Source: an uncultured Ruminococcus sp. (GTDB lineage Bacteria > Bacillota > Clostridia > Oscillospirales > Acutalibacteraceae). From it: 12,142 bases of DNA. Position 1 is the first letter of the stretch; each line of letters begins with the position of its first letter. The notes beneath the pieces were generated by a model. It had not been told where the DNA came from and made no database searches. It saw only the letters and a program-made list of their open reading frames with translations. This document shows, one piece after another, positions 6,197 through 12,142 of this stretch. The stretch lies in the NCBI GenBank assembly GCA_902797525.1, contig CADBSZ010000053.1, positions 1 to 12,142 of the forward strand, read 5' to 3'. The translations under genes and the position numbers were made by a program.

Positions 6197-7477
6197 ATGA
6201 ACACAGTTATCAACGAAGTGAAGTCGCAGCGCGCGGGCGACAGCTATTATAAAATCAAACACAGTTCGGGACTGAATATTTATGTGTACCCGAAGGAGGG
6301 CTACCGTTCCGCCTATGCTATCATCGGCGCGCGCTACGGCAGCATCAACACCTGTTTTTCGCGCGACGGGGGAGAGAAAATCACCGTTCCCGACGGCATC
6401 GCCCACTATCTGGAGCACAAGCTGTTCGAGAGCGCCGAGGGCGACGCTTTTACGCGCTATGCCGAAACCGGCGCTTCCGCAAACGCCTACACCAGCTTTG
6501 AAAAAACCTGCTATCTGTTCTCCTGCACCGAAAAGTTTGACGAGAGCTTTGAAATTTTGCTCGACTTTGTCGGCAATCCGTATTTCACAGCGCAGACCGT
6601 TGCCAAGGAGCAGGGCATCATCGGTCAGGAAATCAAGATGTACGACGATTCTCCTGACTGGCGCGTGATGTTCAACATGCTCGGCGGCATGTATCACAAC
6701 CACCCGGTAAAAATCGACATCGCCGGCACGGTGGAATCCATCGCCGAAATCACTGCCGAAAAGCTGTATGACTGCTACAACACCTTTTATAATCTCAACA
6801 ACATGGTGCTTTGCGTGGCAGGCAACATCACGGTGGAGCAGGTGCTCAAAACCTGCGACCGTATGCTCAGGCCAAACGAAAAGCACACCATCGAAACCTA
6901 TTTTGAGGACGAGCCGTACGAAATTGTTGAGCCTTATGTGGAGCAGAGCTTTCCCGTTGCCGTGCCGATTTTTAACCTCGGCTTCAAGGAAAAGGCGGAT
7001 TCCCTCTCCGACGAGCGCCGGCTTGCGCAGATTGGTATTTTGCTGTCCGCGCTCGCTTCTCCCACCAGTGCGCTCTACCGTGAAATGCTCGACAACAACC
7101 TCATCAACAGCACATTTTCGTTTGAGCTGTTCGAGGGTCCGGGCTACTGCTCGGTGATTTTCGGCGGAGAGAGCCGCGCGCCAAAGCAGGCGGCGGAAAC
7201 CATCAAGCGCTATATCACCGAGGTCAAGAAAAACGGCTTCACCGACGAGGACTTTGAAAACGCGAAAAAAGCGGTTTACGGCGACAGCATTTCCGACCTC
7301 AACTCCGTTGGCAGCATCGCGAACCTTATCGCTGACTATCACTTCAACGGCAACGAAATCTTCACCTATATCGACGCGATAGCCGACACCACCAAGGCGG
7401 ACGTGGAAGCCTGCCTTGCCGATATGCTCGACGTCAACAACTGCACCTTGTCGGTCGTCAAGAACGCGGAGGAATAA
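6197..7477 (+). CDS. ymfH: M16 family zinc metallopeptidase (YmfH-like)
   Basis: A 426-residue M16B peptidase carrying the inverted zinc motif HYLEH (His70, Glu73, His74) and the distal glutamate ligand region KEQGIIGQEI at 137-146. The helix after the motif, SANAYTSFEKTCY, is also typical of the family. It should be the catalytic chain of a heterodimer with the upstream YmfF-like protein. The start chosen is the ATG at 6197 with GAGGGGTGAT just before it; a GTG at 6182 in the same frame overlaps the end of the previous gene and is less likely. In Bacillus the pair is linked to elongation factor P modification. The stop codon is one base from the lgt start, so these are co-translated neighbours. 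Confidence 0.9.
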   Translation: MNTVINEVKSQRAGDSYYKIKHSSGLNIYVYPKEGYRSAYAIIGARYGSINTCFSRDGGEKITVPDGIAHYLEHKLFESAEGDAFTRYAETGASANAYTSFEKTCYLFSCTEKFDESFEILLDFVGNPYFTAQTVAKEQGIIGQEIKMYDDSPDWRVMFNMLGGMYHNHPVKIDIAGTVESIAEITAEKLYDCYNTFYNLNNMVLCVAGNITVEQVLKTCDRMLRPNEKHTIETYFEDEPYEIVEPYVEQSFPVAVPIFNLGFKEKADSLSDERRLAQIGILLSALASPTSALYREMLDNNLINSTFSFELFEGPGYCSVIFGGESRAPKQAAETIKRYITEVKKNGFTDEDFENAKKAVYGDSISDLNSVGSIANLIADYHFNGNEIFTYIDAIADTTKADVEACLADMLDVNNCTLSVVKNAEE

Positions 7478-7478
7478 T

Positions 7479-8351
7479 ATGCAAACCTTTCATGTAAGAT
7501 TTCCCGGTCTGGGCTGGGAGTTTGTTATCAGCAACGTCGCCTTCAAAATCGGCGACTACGCCGTTTATTGGTACGGCTTAATCATCACCACGGGACTTTT
7601 GCTCGCGGTGCTCTACGCGTGGCGTTCTTCGCCGCGTTACAACGTCGACGCCGGCAAGCTGTTCAACTGCGTGCTCGTCGGTTTAATCACCGGTATTATC
7701 GGCGCGCGATTGTATTACTGCGCCTTTCAGTGGGAGGCATATGTGTCCAATCCCATCTCGATTCTCTATATCCACGAGGGCGGCTTGGCCATTTACGGCG
7801 GCATCATCGGCGCCTTGCTCGGCGGTTTGGCAGTTGCGAAAATCCAAAAAATGAAATTCATGCCGATTCTCGACATCTCCATGATGGGATTCTTGCTCGG
7901 ACAGGGTATCGGCAGATGGGGCAACTTTACCAATCAGGAGGCATTTGGCTATGAAACCACGCTTCCGTGGGGCATGATCAGCGAGGGCACCCTTGCCGAA
8001 TATGCCAACCCCGTACATCCCTGCTTTCTCTATGAAAGCCTTTGGTGCCTGCTGGGCTTTGCTCTGCTGCACTTCTACGGCAAATACCGCCAGCGCTACG
8101 CCGGACAGATTTTCTATCTCTATCTGGTGTGGTACGGCTTTGAACGCATGATTGTCGAGGGACTGCGCTATGACAGCCTTTATCTGTGGAACACCGGAAT
8201 CCGCGTGTCGCAGGTGCTCTCCGCCGTTATCGTGCTGGTCGGAATTATCATGTTAATCAAGAACATCAAAAAGGAGGATCCTTTCTATGCAAATTATCGA
8301 CGGAAAAAAGGTATCAGCAGAGGTAAAGGAAAACGTAAAGCAGATCACTGA
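7479..8351 (+). CDS. lgt: prolipoprotein diacylglyceryl transferase
   Basis: A 290-residue integral membrane enzyme that moves diacylglycerol from phosphatidylglycerol to the lipobox cysteine of prolipoproteins, the first step of lipoprotein maturation at the cytoplasmic membrane. The Lgt signature GRWGNFTNQEAFG is at residues 145-157, with YIHEGGLAIYGG at 97-108, HPCFLYES at 180-187 and RVSQ at 242-245. About seven hydrophobic segments are visible, ending at about 261. The ATG is preceded by GGAGGAAT within the end of ymfH. The coding region runs 65 bases into folD in another frame, giving a basic tail of about 20 residues (RRKKGISRGKGKRK) after the last helix, which fits a cytoplasmic end. 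No lspA is in the window. Confidence 0.93.
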   Translation: MQTFHVRFPGLGWEFVISNVAFKIGDYAVYWYGLIITTGLLLAVLYAWRSSPRYNVDAGKLFNCVLVGLITGIIGARLYYCAFQWEAYVSNPISILYIHEGGLAIYGGIIGALLGGLAVAKIQKMKFMPILDISMMGFLLGQGIGRWGNFTNQEAFGYETTLPWGMISEGTLAEYANPVHPCFLYESLWCLLGFALLHFYGKYRQRYAGQIFYLYLVWYGFERMIVEGLRYDSLYLWNTGIRVSQVLSAVIVLVGIIMLIKNIKKEDPFYANYRRKKGISRGKGKRKADH

Positions 8352-9144
8352 GCAGTTAAAGAAAAATCACAACATCACCCCCGGACTCGCGGTGGTTATT
8401 GTGGGCGACGATCCTGCCTCGCGCGTTTACGTCAACAATAAAAAGAAGGCCTGCGAAGCCGTGGGCTTTAAGTCCGAGGAATATGCCCTTCCTGCCGAAA
8501 CCACGCAGGAGGAGCTGCTCGATTTGGTCAACACCCTCAACAACAAAGAGGACATCAACGGCATCCTGGTTCAGCTGCCGCTGCCGAAGCACCTCGATGA
8601 TAAAGCGGTTATTGCCGCCATCCGCAGCGACAAGGACGTCGACGCGTTCCATGCCGTAAACGTCGGAAAAATCATGCTCGGCGAATACGATTTTCTGCCC
8701 TGCACACCGGCGGGCGTGATGGAAATGCTCCATTCCTACAACATCACCGTTGAGGGAAAGGAGTGCGTTGTCATCGGCAGAAGCAATATCGTCGGCAAGC
8801 CCATGGGCATGCTCTTGCTCCACGAAAACGGCACCGTCACCATCTGCCACAGCCGCACCAAAAATCTTGCCGAGGTTTGCCGCAGAGCCGACATCCTCGT
8901 TGCGGCGGTTGGCATTCCGAAGTTCGTCAAGGCGGATATGGTCAAGGACGGCGCGGTTGTGATTGACGTCGGCATGGACAGAGACGAAAACGGCAAGCTT
9001 TGCGGCGACGTTGACTTTGAAAATGTCAAGGATAAGTGCTCCTTCATCACTCCCGTTCCCGGCGGCGTAGGTCCCATGACCATCGCAACGCTGATGAAAA
9101 ACACCTTAAAAGCATGCAAGTTGCAAAACAAAATCAGCGATTAG
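8287..9144 (+). CDS. folD: bifunctional methylenetetrahydrofolate dehydrogenase / methenyltetrahydrofolate cyclohydrolase
   Basis: A 285-residue FolD that interconverts 5,10-methylene-, 5,10-methenyl- and 10-formyl-tetrahydrofolate with NADP(H) in cytoplasmic one-carbon metabolism. Visible signatures are SRVYVNNKKKA at 45-55 with the catalytic Tyr48 and Lys52, VQLPLP at 95-100, KDVDAFHAVN at 116-125, GRSNIVGKP at 164-172 and PVPGGVGPMT at 256-265. The length is normal for the family. The start ATG has a near-perfect AAGGAGG (about 8271-8277) located within lgt, and the two genes overlap by 65 bases, so translation is probably coupled. No terminator hairpin was evident to me immediately after its stop; the rplU promoter begins 20 bases downstream. 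Confidence 0.96.
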   Translation: MQIIDGKKVSAEVKENVKQITEQLKKNHNITPGLAVVIVGDDPASRVYVNNKKKACEAVGFKSEEYALPAETTQEELLDLVNTLNNKEDINGILVQLPLPKHLDDKAVIAAIRSDKDVDAFHAVNVGKIMLGEYDFLPCTPAGVMEMLHSYNITVEGKECVVIGRSNIVGKPMGMLLLHENGTVTICHSRTKNLAEVCRRADILVAAVGIPKFVKADMVKDGAVVIDVGMDRDENGKLCGDVDFENVKDKCSFITPVPGGVGPMTIATLMKNTLKACKLQNKISD

Positions 9145-9163
9145 TGAAATTGTCGCAAAACCC

Positions 9164-9192
9164 TTGACAACCCCCTTCCATTGTGATATAGT
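9164..9192 (+). promoter_or_regulatory. strong sigma-A promoter of the rplU-prp-rpmA operon
   Basis: A perfect -35 box TTGACA (9164-9169) is spaced 17 bases from TATAGT (9187-9192), which also has an extended TGA before it. Transcription would start near 9198-9199. This is the best promoter in the window and suits a ribosomal protein operon. Confidence 0.88.
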
Positions 9193-9198
9193 ATATAA

Positions 9199-9286
9199 GC
9201 CGCATATTGTGGGTAGGGCATAATTGCGCCCAAAAGCAGGTTTTCCTCACCCGTCAATAGCGAGACCAAGAAAAAGGAATGAAATT
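9199..9286 (+). ncRNA. structured 5' leader of rplU (L21 leader candidate)
   Basis: The roughly 88-base untranslated leader can fold with an outer stem GGGT (9211-9214) / ACCC (9249-9252) enclosing two small hairpins, GGGC (9216-9219) / GCCC (9228-9231) and AAAA (9232-9235) / TTTT (9241-9244). Firmicutes commonly carry a conserved L21 leader at this place, thought to be an autoregulatory element bound by a product of the operon. I cannot align it to the family model here, so identity rests on position, length and foldability. The ribosome binding site AAGGA at 9274-9278 is downstream of the folded part. Confidence 0.55.
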
Positions 9287-9595
9287 ATGTACGCAGTGAT
9301 TCAGACAGGCGGCAAGCAGTACAAGGTAACCAACGACGAAGTTATCTTCATTGAAAAGCTTGACGCAGAGGCAAACGACACCGTAACTTTCGACGTAGTT
9401 GCAGTCGGCACAGACGACGGCATCAAGGTCGGCGCTCCCTTCGTTGAAGGCGCAAAGGTTACCGGTGAGGTTGTAAAGAACGGTAAAGGCAAGAAAATCA
9501 GAGTGGCAACCTACAAGCCCAAAAAAGGCGAGAAGAGAACCATGGGCCACAGACAGCCTTACACACAGGTTAAGATTACTTCCATCGAAGCGTAA
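9287..9595 (+). CDS. rplU: 50S ribosomal protein L21
   Basis: A 102-residue L21 beginning [12 protein letters not shown] and ending with the conserved [19 protein letters not shown] segment, of standard length. L21 binds 23S rRNA in the large subunit. An upstream in-frame extension to 9224 is rejected because it lies in the leader RNA; the ATG at 9287 has AAGGA 8 bases before it. The stop codon overlaps the prp start by one base (TAATG), so the second gene is probably translated by re-initiation. It is the first gene of the classical Firmicute rplU-prp-rpmA operon and is driven by the promoter at 9164-9192. Confidence 0.97.
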   Translation: MYAVIQTGGKQYKVTNDEVIFIEKLDAEANDTVTFDVVAVGTDDGIKVGAPFVEGAKVTGEVVKNGKGKKIRVATYKPKKGEKRTMGHRQPYTQVKITSIEA

Positions 9596-9912
9596 TGATT
9601 CGGGTAATCTTTACGGTACAAAACAGCATCGTCACGGGTTATGAAATCAGCGGCCATTCCGATTTTTCCGAGCAGGGCAGCGACATTGTGTGCGCAGCGG
9701 TCAGCTCGGCGGCTTACATGGCGGCGAATACCATCACCGACGTGCAGCAGCTTGATTGTTTTGTCACCGTAAACGACGGCTTCATGCAGTTGAAGCTGTC
9801 AGCAAACGAAGCGGAAAAAGCTCAGATAGTTTTAAACGGCTTGCTGCTTCATCTCAGTGCTCTTTCGGAGCAGTACACAGATTTTATTGATTTAAAAATT
9901 TCGGAGGTGTAA
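9595..9912 (+). CDS. prp: ribosomal-processing cysteine protease Prp (YsxB)
   Basis: A 105-residue protein of the Prp family, located between L21 and L27 genes as in Bacillus and Staphylococcus. Prp removes the short N-terminal extension of L27 in Firmicutes, a step needed for ribosome function in Staphylococcus aureus. The catalytic His and Cys are seen as His21 in SGHSDFSEQG and Cys33 in SDIVCAAVSSA, with the 12-residue spacing of the family. The ATG overlaps the last base of rplU and has no strong binding site of its own, consistent with translational coupling. The matching substrate sequence is present in the next gene, 3 bases downstream, which supports the assignment. Confidence 0.95.
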   Translation: MIRVIFTVQNSIVTGYEISGHSDFSEQGSDIVCAAVSSAAYMAANTITDVQQLDCFVTVNDGFMQLKLSANEAEKAQIVLNGLLLHLSALSEQYTDFIDLKISEV

Positions 9913-9915
9913 GGT

Positions 9916-10200
9916 ATGCTTAAGATTAATATTCAGTTATTCGCTCATAAAAAAGGTATGGGTTCTACCAAGAACGGCCGCGACAGCGAATCCAAGCGTC
10001 TCGGCGTTAAGCGCGCAGACGGCCAAAAGGTTCTTGCGGGCAACATCCTTGTAAAGCAGAGAGGAACTCACATTCATCCCGGCGCAAACGTTGGCAGAGG
10101 CTCTGACGACACACTGTTCGCTAAAATCGACGGCGTTCTCAGATTCGAGCGCGTTGGCAAGGACAGAAAGCGCGCAAGCGTTTATCCTGTTGAGCAGTAA
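9916..10200 (+). CDS. rpmA: 50S ribosomal protein L27 with Prp-cleaved N-terminal extension
   Basis: A 94-residue L27, whose N-terminal tail reaches the peptidyl-transferase centre in the mature ribosome. The protein begins MLKINIQLF, followed by [21 protein letters not shown]; the first nine residues form the extension seen in Firmicutes, and cleavage before AHKKG would give an N-terminus like that of Escherichia coli L27 after Met removal. The sequence LxxxIQLFA fits the known Prp recognition pattern. A GGAGG binding site (about 9903-9907) overlaps the end of prp. The gene is followed within 12 bases by a strong terminator, so it is the last gene of the rplU operon. Confidence 0.97.
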   Translation: MLKINIQLFAHKKGMGSTKNGRDSESKRLGVKRADGQKVLAGNILVKQRGTHIHPGANVGRGSDDTLFAKIDGVLRFERVGKDRKRASVYPVEQ

Positions 10201-10211
10201 TAATGCTTTTT

Positions 10212-10244
10212 AAGGGTGAGTAGCTTACTCACCCTTTTTATTTT
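10212..10244 (+). terminator. Rho-independent terminator after rpmA
   Basis: AAGGGTGAGTA (10212-10222) pairs perfectly with TACTCACCCTT (10226-10236) around a 3-base loop, and is followed by TTTTTATTTT. It ends the ribosomal-protein operon. No separate promoter is clear before obgE, so some readthrough is likely. Confidence 0.9.
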
Positions 10245-10263
10245 CAAAAAGCAGGTGATTCAC

Positions 10264-11535
10264 ATGTTTGTAGATAAAGCCAATATCCACATCAAGGCAG
10301 GCGACGGCGGCGACGGAGCGGTGGCGTTTCACCGCGAAAAATACGTTGCGGCAGGCGGCCCCGACGGCGGTGACGGCGGCAAGGGCGGCGACATCGTTTT
10401 TGTTGCCGACTCCAATCTTTCCACGCTCGCTGACTTTCGCTATAAAAGAAAATACGCCGCCGCACGCGGTGAAAACGGCAGAGGCGGCAGGTGCAACGGC
10501 AAAAACGCGCAAAATCTTGTGATTCGCGTTCCGTTCGGCACCGTAATTAAAGAAGAAAACAGTGGGCGAATCCTTGCGGACATTTCCGACAAGGAGCCGC
10601 ATGTCGTCGCAAAGGGCGGCAAGGGCGGCTGGGGCAATCCGCATTTTGCAACGCCCGTCCGTCAGGTGCCGCGGTTTGCAAAGCCCGGACTTCCCGGCGA
10701 GGAATTTGACGTTGTGCTTGAGCTCAAGCTTCTTGCGGACGTCGGTCTGGTCGGCTTTCCGAACGTCGGCAAAAGCACGCTGGTGTCTGTGGTATCGCAG
10801 GCAAAGCCCGAAATCGCCAACTACCACTTCACAACCATCACGCCGGTGCTCGGCGTGGTGTCCATGGGCGAAGGCTCATCCTTTGTTATGGCGGACATTC
10901 CCGGGCTGATTGAAGGCGCGTGGCAGGGAACAGGCCTCGGTCATCAGTTCCTGCGCCATGTGGAGCGCTGCCGTATGCTGGTGCATATTGTGGACGTTTC
11001 CGGCAGCGAGGGCAGAGATCCGATTGAGGACTTTGAAACCATCAACGCCGAGCTTGAAAAATTCAATCCCGAGCTTGCCGAGCGCCCGATGGTTGTCGCA
11101 GGCAACAAGTGCGACATGGCGACCGACGAGCAGATTGAGCAGTTTAAGCAGTACGTCAATGCCAAGGGCTACGACTTTTTCCCGATAATGGCGGCAATTC
11201 GCTATGATGTTGACCCTCTGCTGAAAAAGATTCAGGAAATGCTCTCAAAGCTGCCGCCGATTGCGCGCTTTGAGCCGGAGCCGCCCCCCGTTGTTACGGT
11301 TGAGGACTTCGACGATCACACTGTTTCCATCAAAAACGTCAACGGCGTTTATGTGGTTGAGGCCGACTGGCTGCTTCAGGTCATGCGCGGCATCAACTTT
11401 GACGACTACGAAAGCCTCAACTATTTTCAGCGTGTGCTCACCAACGGCGGCGTTATCGACGCGCTGCGCAAAAAGGGAGCTTCCGACGGCGACACGGTGT
11501 CCATTTATGATATCGAATTTGATTTTATGGAGTAA
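10264..11535 (+). CDS. obgE: GTPase Obg / CgtA
   Basis: A 423-residue Obg, a GTPase that acts in late 50S ribosome assembly and stress/sporulation signalling. The glycine-rich Obg domain covers about 1-157, the G domain about 158-330 and a C-terminal OCT domain about 345-423. Motifs: G1 GFPNVGKST (164-172), G2 threonine in FTTITP (about 191), G3 DIPG (211-214), G4 NKCD (281-284). Two places depart from the family: switch II reads IEGAWQGTGLG where Ser or His is usual at the Trp position, and the G5 loop reads MAAI (309-312) instead of SAxT. The ATG at 10264 has GCAGGTGA upstream; extension to 10216 would begin inside the terminator and is rejected. It lies downstream of rpmA and 6 bases before mrnC. 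Confidence 0.96.
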   Translation: MFVDKANIHIKAGDGGDGAVAFHREKYVAAGGPDGGDGGKGGDIVFVADSNLSTLADFRYKRKYAAARGENGRGGRCNGKNAQNLVIRVPFGTVIKEENSGRILADISDKEPHVVAKGGKGGWGNPHFATPVRQVPRFAKPGLPGEEFDVVLELKLLADVGLVGFPNVGKSTLVSVVSQAKPEIANYHFTTITPVLGVVSMGEGSSFVMADIPGLIEGAWQGTGLGHQFLRHVERCRMLVHIVDVSGSEGRDPIEDFETINAELEKFNPELAERPMVVAGNKCDMATDEQIEQFKQYVNAKGYDFFPIMAAIRYDVDPLLKKIQEMLSKLPPIARFEPEPPPVVTVEDFDDHTVSIKNVNGVYVVEADWLLQVMRGINFDDYESLNYFQRVLTNGGVIDALRKKGASDGDTVSIYDIEFDFME

Positions 11536-11541
11536 CGCGAT

Positions 11542-11925
11542 ATGCATAATAAGGCTGATGAAATTTCTCCGCTGACGCTTGCCTTTGTGGGCGACGGCGT
11601 TTACGATTTGCTGGTGCGCGAATATCTTGTCCGTCAGGCAAACCGTCCTGTCGGTGAATTGAATAGAATCAAGGTGTCAATGGTCAACTGCAAAAGTCAG
11701 GCGCAGTTTGCCTCAAAGCTCATGCCCAACCTTACCGAGCACGAGGTGGCGGTTTATAAGCGCGGCCGCAACGCCGCCCCAAAATCCACCGCCAAAAACG
11801 GCACCATCGCCGAATATCACAGCGCAACCGGACTGGAGTGCCTGTTTGGCTATTTGCACTTAAACGGCGAACAGCAGCGCATTAACGAGCTGTTTAATTT
11901 AATTGTCGGATTAGTATTTGGATAA
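11542..11925 (+). CDS. mrnC: Mini-ribonuclease III
   Basis: A 127-residue protein consisting only of an RNase III catalytic domain, without a double-stranded RNA-binding domain, matching Mini-III. In Bacillus this enzyme matures the ends of 23S rRNA, aided by L3. The catalytic motif LAFVGDGVYDLLVREYL is at 13-29 with Asp18, the YKRGRNA segment is at 72-78, and the second acidic motif ATGLECLFGYL with Glu99 is at 95-105. It starts 6 bases after the obgE stop, with a weak binding site (GGAGTAACG) overlapping the end of obgE, so it is likely translated along with it. Its role in rRNA processing fits the L21/L27/Obg neighbourhood; in Bacillus its gene sits next to cysS instead. Confidence 0.93.
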   Translation: MHNKADEISPLTLAFVGDGVYDLLVREYLVRQANRPVGELNRIKVSMVNCKSQAQFASKLMPNLTEHEVAVYKRGRNAAPKSTAKNGTIAEYHSATGLECLFGYLHLNGEQQRINELFNLIVGLVFG

Positions 11926-11928
11926 GAG

Positions 11929-11955
11929 AAAAAGCGTGCTTCGGCACGCTTTTTT
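11929..11955 (+). terminator. Rho-independent terminator after mrnC
   Basis: AAAAAGCGTGC (11929-11939), loop TTCG, then GCACGCTTTTTT: an 11-base-pair stem with a stable UUCG-type tetraloop and a T tract, beginning 3 bases after the mrnC stop. It ends the obgE-mrnC transcript. The A run before the stem would also allow it to work on the minus strand. Confidence 0.92.
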
Positions 11956-11957
11956 GT

Positions 11958-12142
11958 GTTGCGCGTTTATCGCCGCGTATAAAATCTTTGTTGAATTTAT
12001 GTAATACTATTCTCTGATAGAAAGTAGACAACTTTCTATCAGAGAGAAAACGCTTGGCGCGTTTTCCAATTGCGCAAAAGCACAATTGCCGTCTTATACA
12101 ATCTTGACGCGCCTACGGCGCTATTAAAAAGTAGAAAGTCTA
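11958..12142. repeat. non-coding block of consecutive inverted repeats, cut by the window edge
   Basis: No credible gene is present. Four hairpins follow each other: a perfect 15-base-pair stem (12011-12025 / 12031-12045, loop AGACA), AAAACGC (12047-12053) / GCGTTTT (12059-12065), CAATTGCGC (12067-12075) / GCACAATTG (12080-12088) with one mismatch and an AAAA loop, and GCGCC (12109-12113) / GGCGC (12117-12121). The octamer TAGAAAGT of the first stem returns at 12132-12139, so another copy of the element may begin at the edge. It could be a miniature mobile element, an intergenic repeat family, or a structured RNA; the sequence alone does not decide. Confidence 0.55.

Noticed and set aside
6149..7342. 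A 397-codon open frame on the minus strand opposite ymfH
   Set aside because: It is antisense to a clear M16 peptidase, has no recognisable domain and follows from the G/C-rich third positions of the real gene. Similar antisense frames opposite comF, ymfF, obgE, lgt and folD were rejected for the same reason.
11894..12085. Small minus-strand open frame across the mrnC end and the hairpin block
   Set aside because: It runs through the mrnC terminator and the inverted repeats, and its sequence shows no domain; coincidence is likelier.
11958..12142. CRISPR array in the repeat-rich right end
   Set aside because: The repeats are inverted and differ from one another, spacing is irregular and no cas gene is near.

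Overview
The window looks like chromosomal core sequence from a spore-forming Firmicute of class Clostridia, probably near Oscillospiraceae/Ruminococcaceae. This is inferred from gene content, not from any search. The main pointers are an intact pro-sigma-K gene, the rplU-prp-rpmA operon with an N-terminally extended L27, a YmfF/YmfH M16 pair, obgE followed by the Mini-III RNase gene, and strong purine-rich ribosome binding sites. There are 16 protein genes, no tRNA or rRNA, and no sign of phage, IS element or CRISPR. Genes are close-packed and the longest gene-poor stretch is the last ~217 bases.

Left part (1-2832). A terminator for an unseen plus-strand gene comes first. It is followed by a minus-strand pair, exodeoxyribonuclease III then thioredoxin, with a good promoter at 1155-1183. 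Divergent from it is sigK, which faces a minus-strand pair made of an unrecognised five-helix membrane protein and a stand-alone CBS-pair protein of the kind that binds adenine nucleotides or c-di-AMP. The two directions meet at a terminator hairpin that overlaps the end of the CBS gene.

Middle part (2905-9144, plus strand). A promoter drives a TTG-started LPG-synthase-type membrane protein and then a ComF-type phosphoribosyltransferase. After a second candidate promoter comes a tight cluster: ymfF-like (catalytically dead M16), ymfH-like (HxxEH M16), lgt and folD. Spacings are a few bases or overlaps, including a 65-base overlap of lgt with folD. This suggests one transcript serving envelope/translation-related protein processing and one-carbon metabolism.

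Right part (9164-12142). A near-consensus promoter and a structured ~88-base leader precede rplU-prp-rpmA. Prp is the protease that removes the L27 extension, and that extension is present here. A strong terminator separates rpmA from obgE (ribosome-associated GTPase), which is followed after 6 bases by mrnC (23S rRNA maturation). So the right third is a ribosome-assembly cluster. After the mrnC terminator lies a non-coding block with several consecutive hairpins, cut by the window edge, which is the least explained sequence here.

I found no convincing evidence of a new multi-gene system. The points worth a second look are the terminal hairpin block, unusual residues in Obg and thioredoxin, the lgt/folD overlap, and the uncharacterised membrane protein next to the CBS protein.
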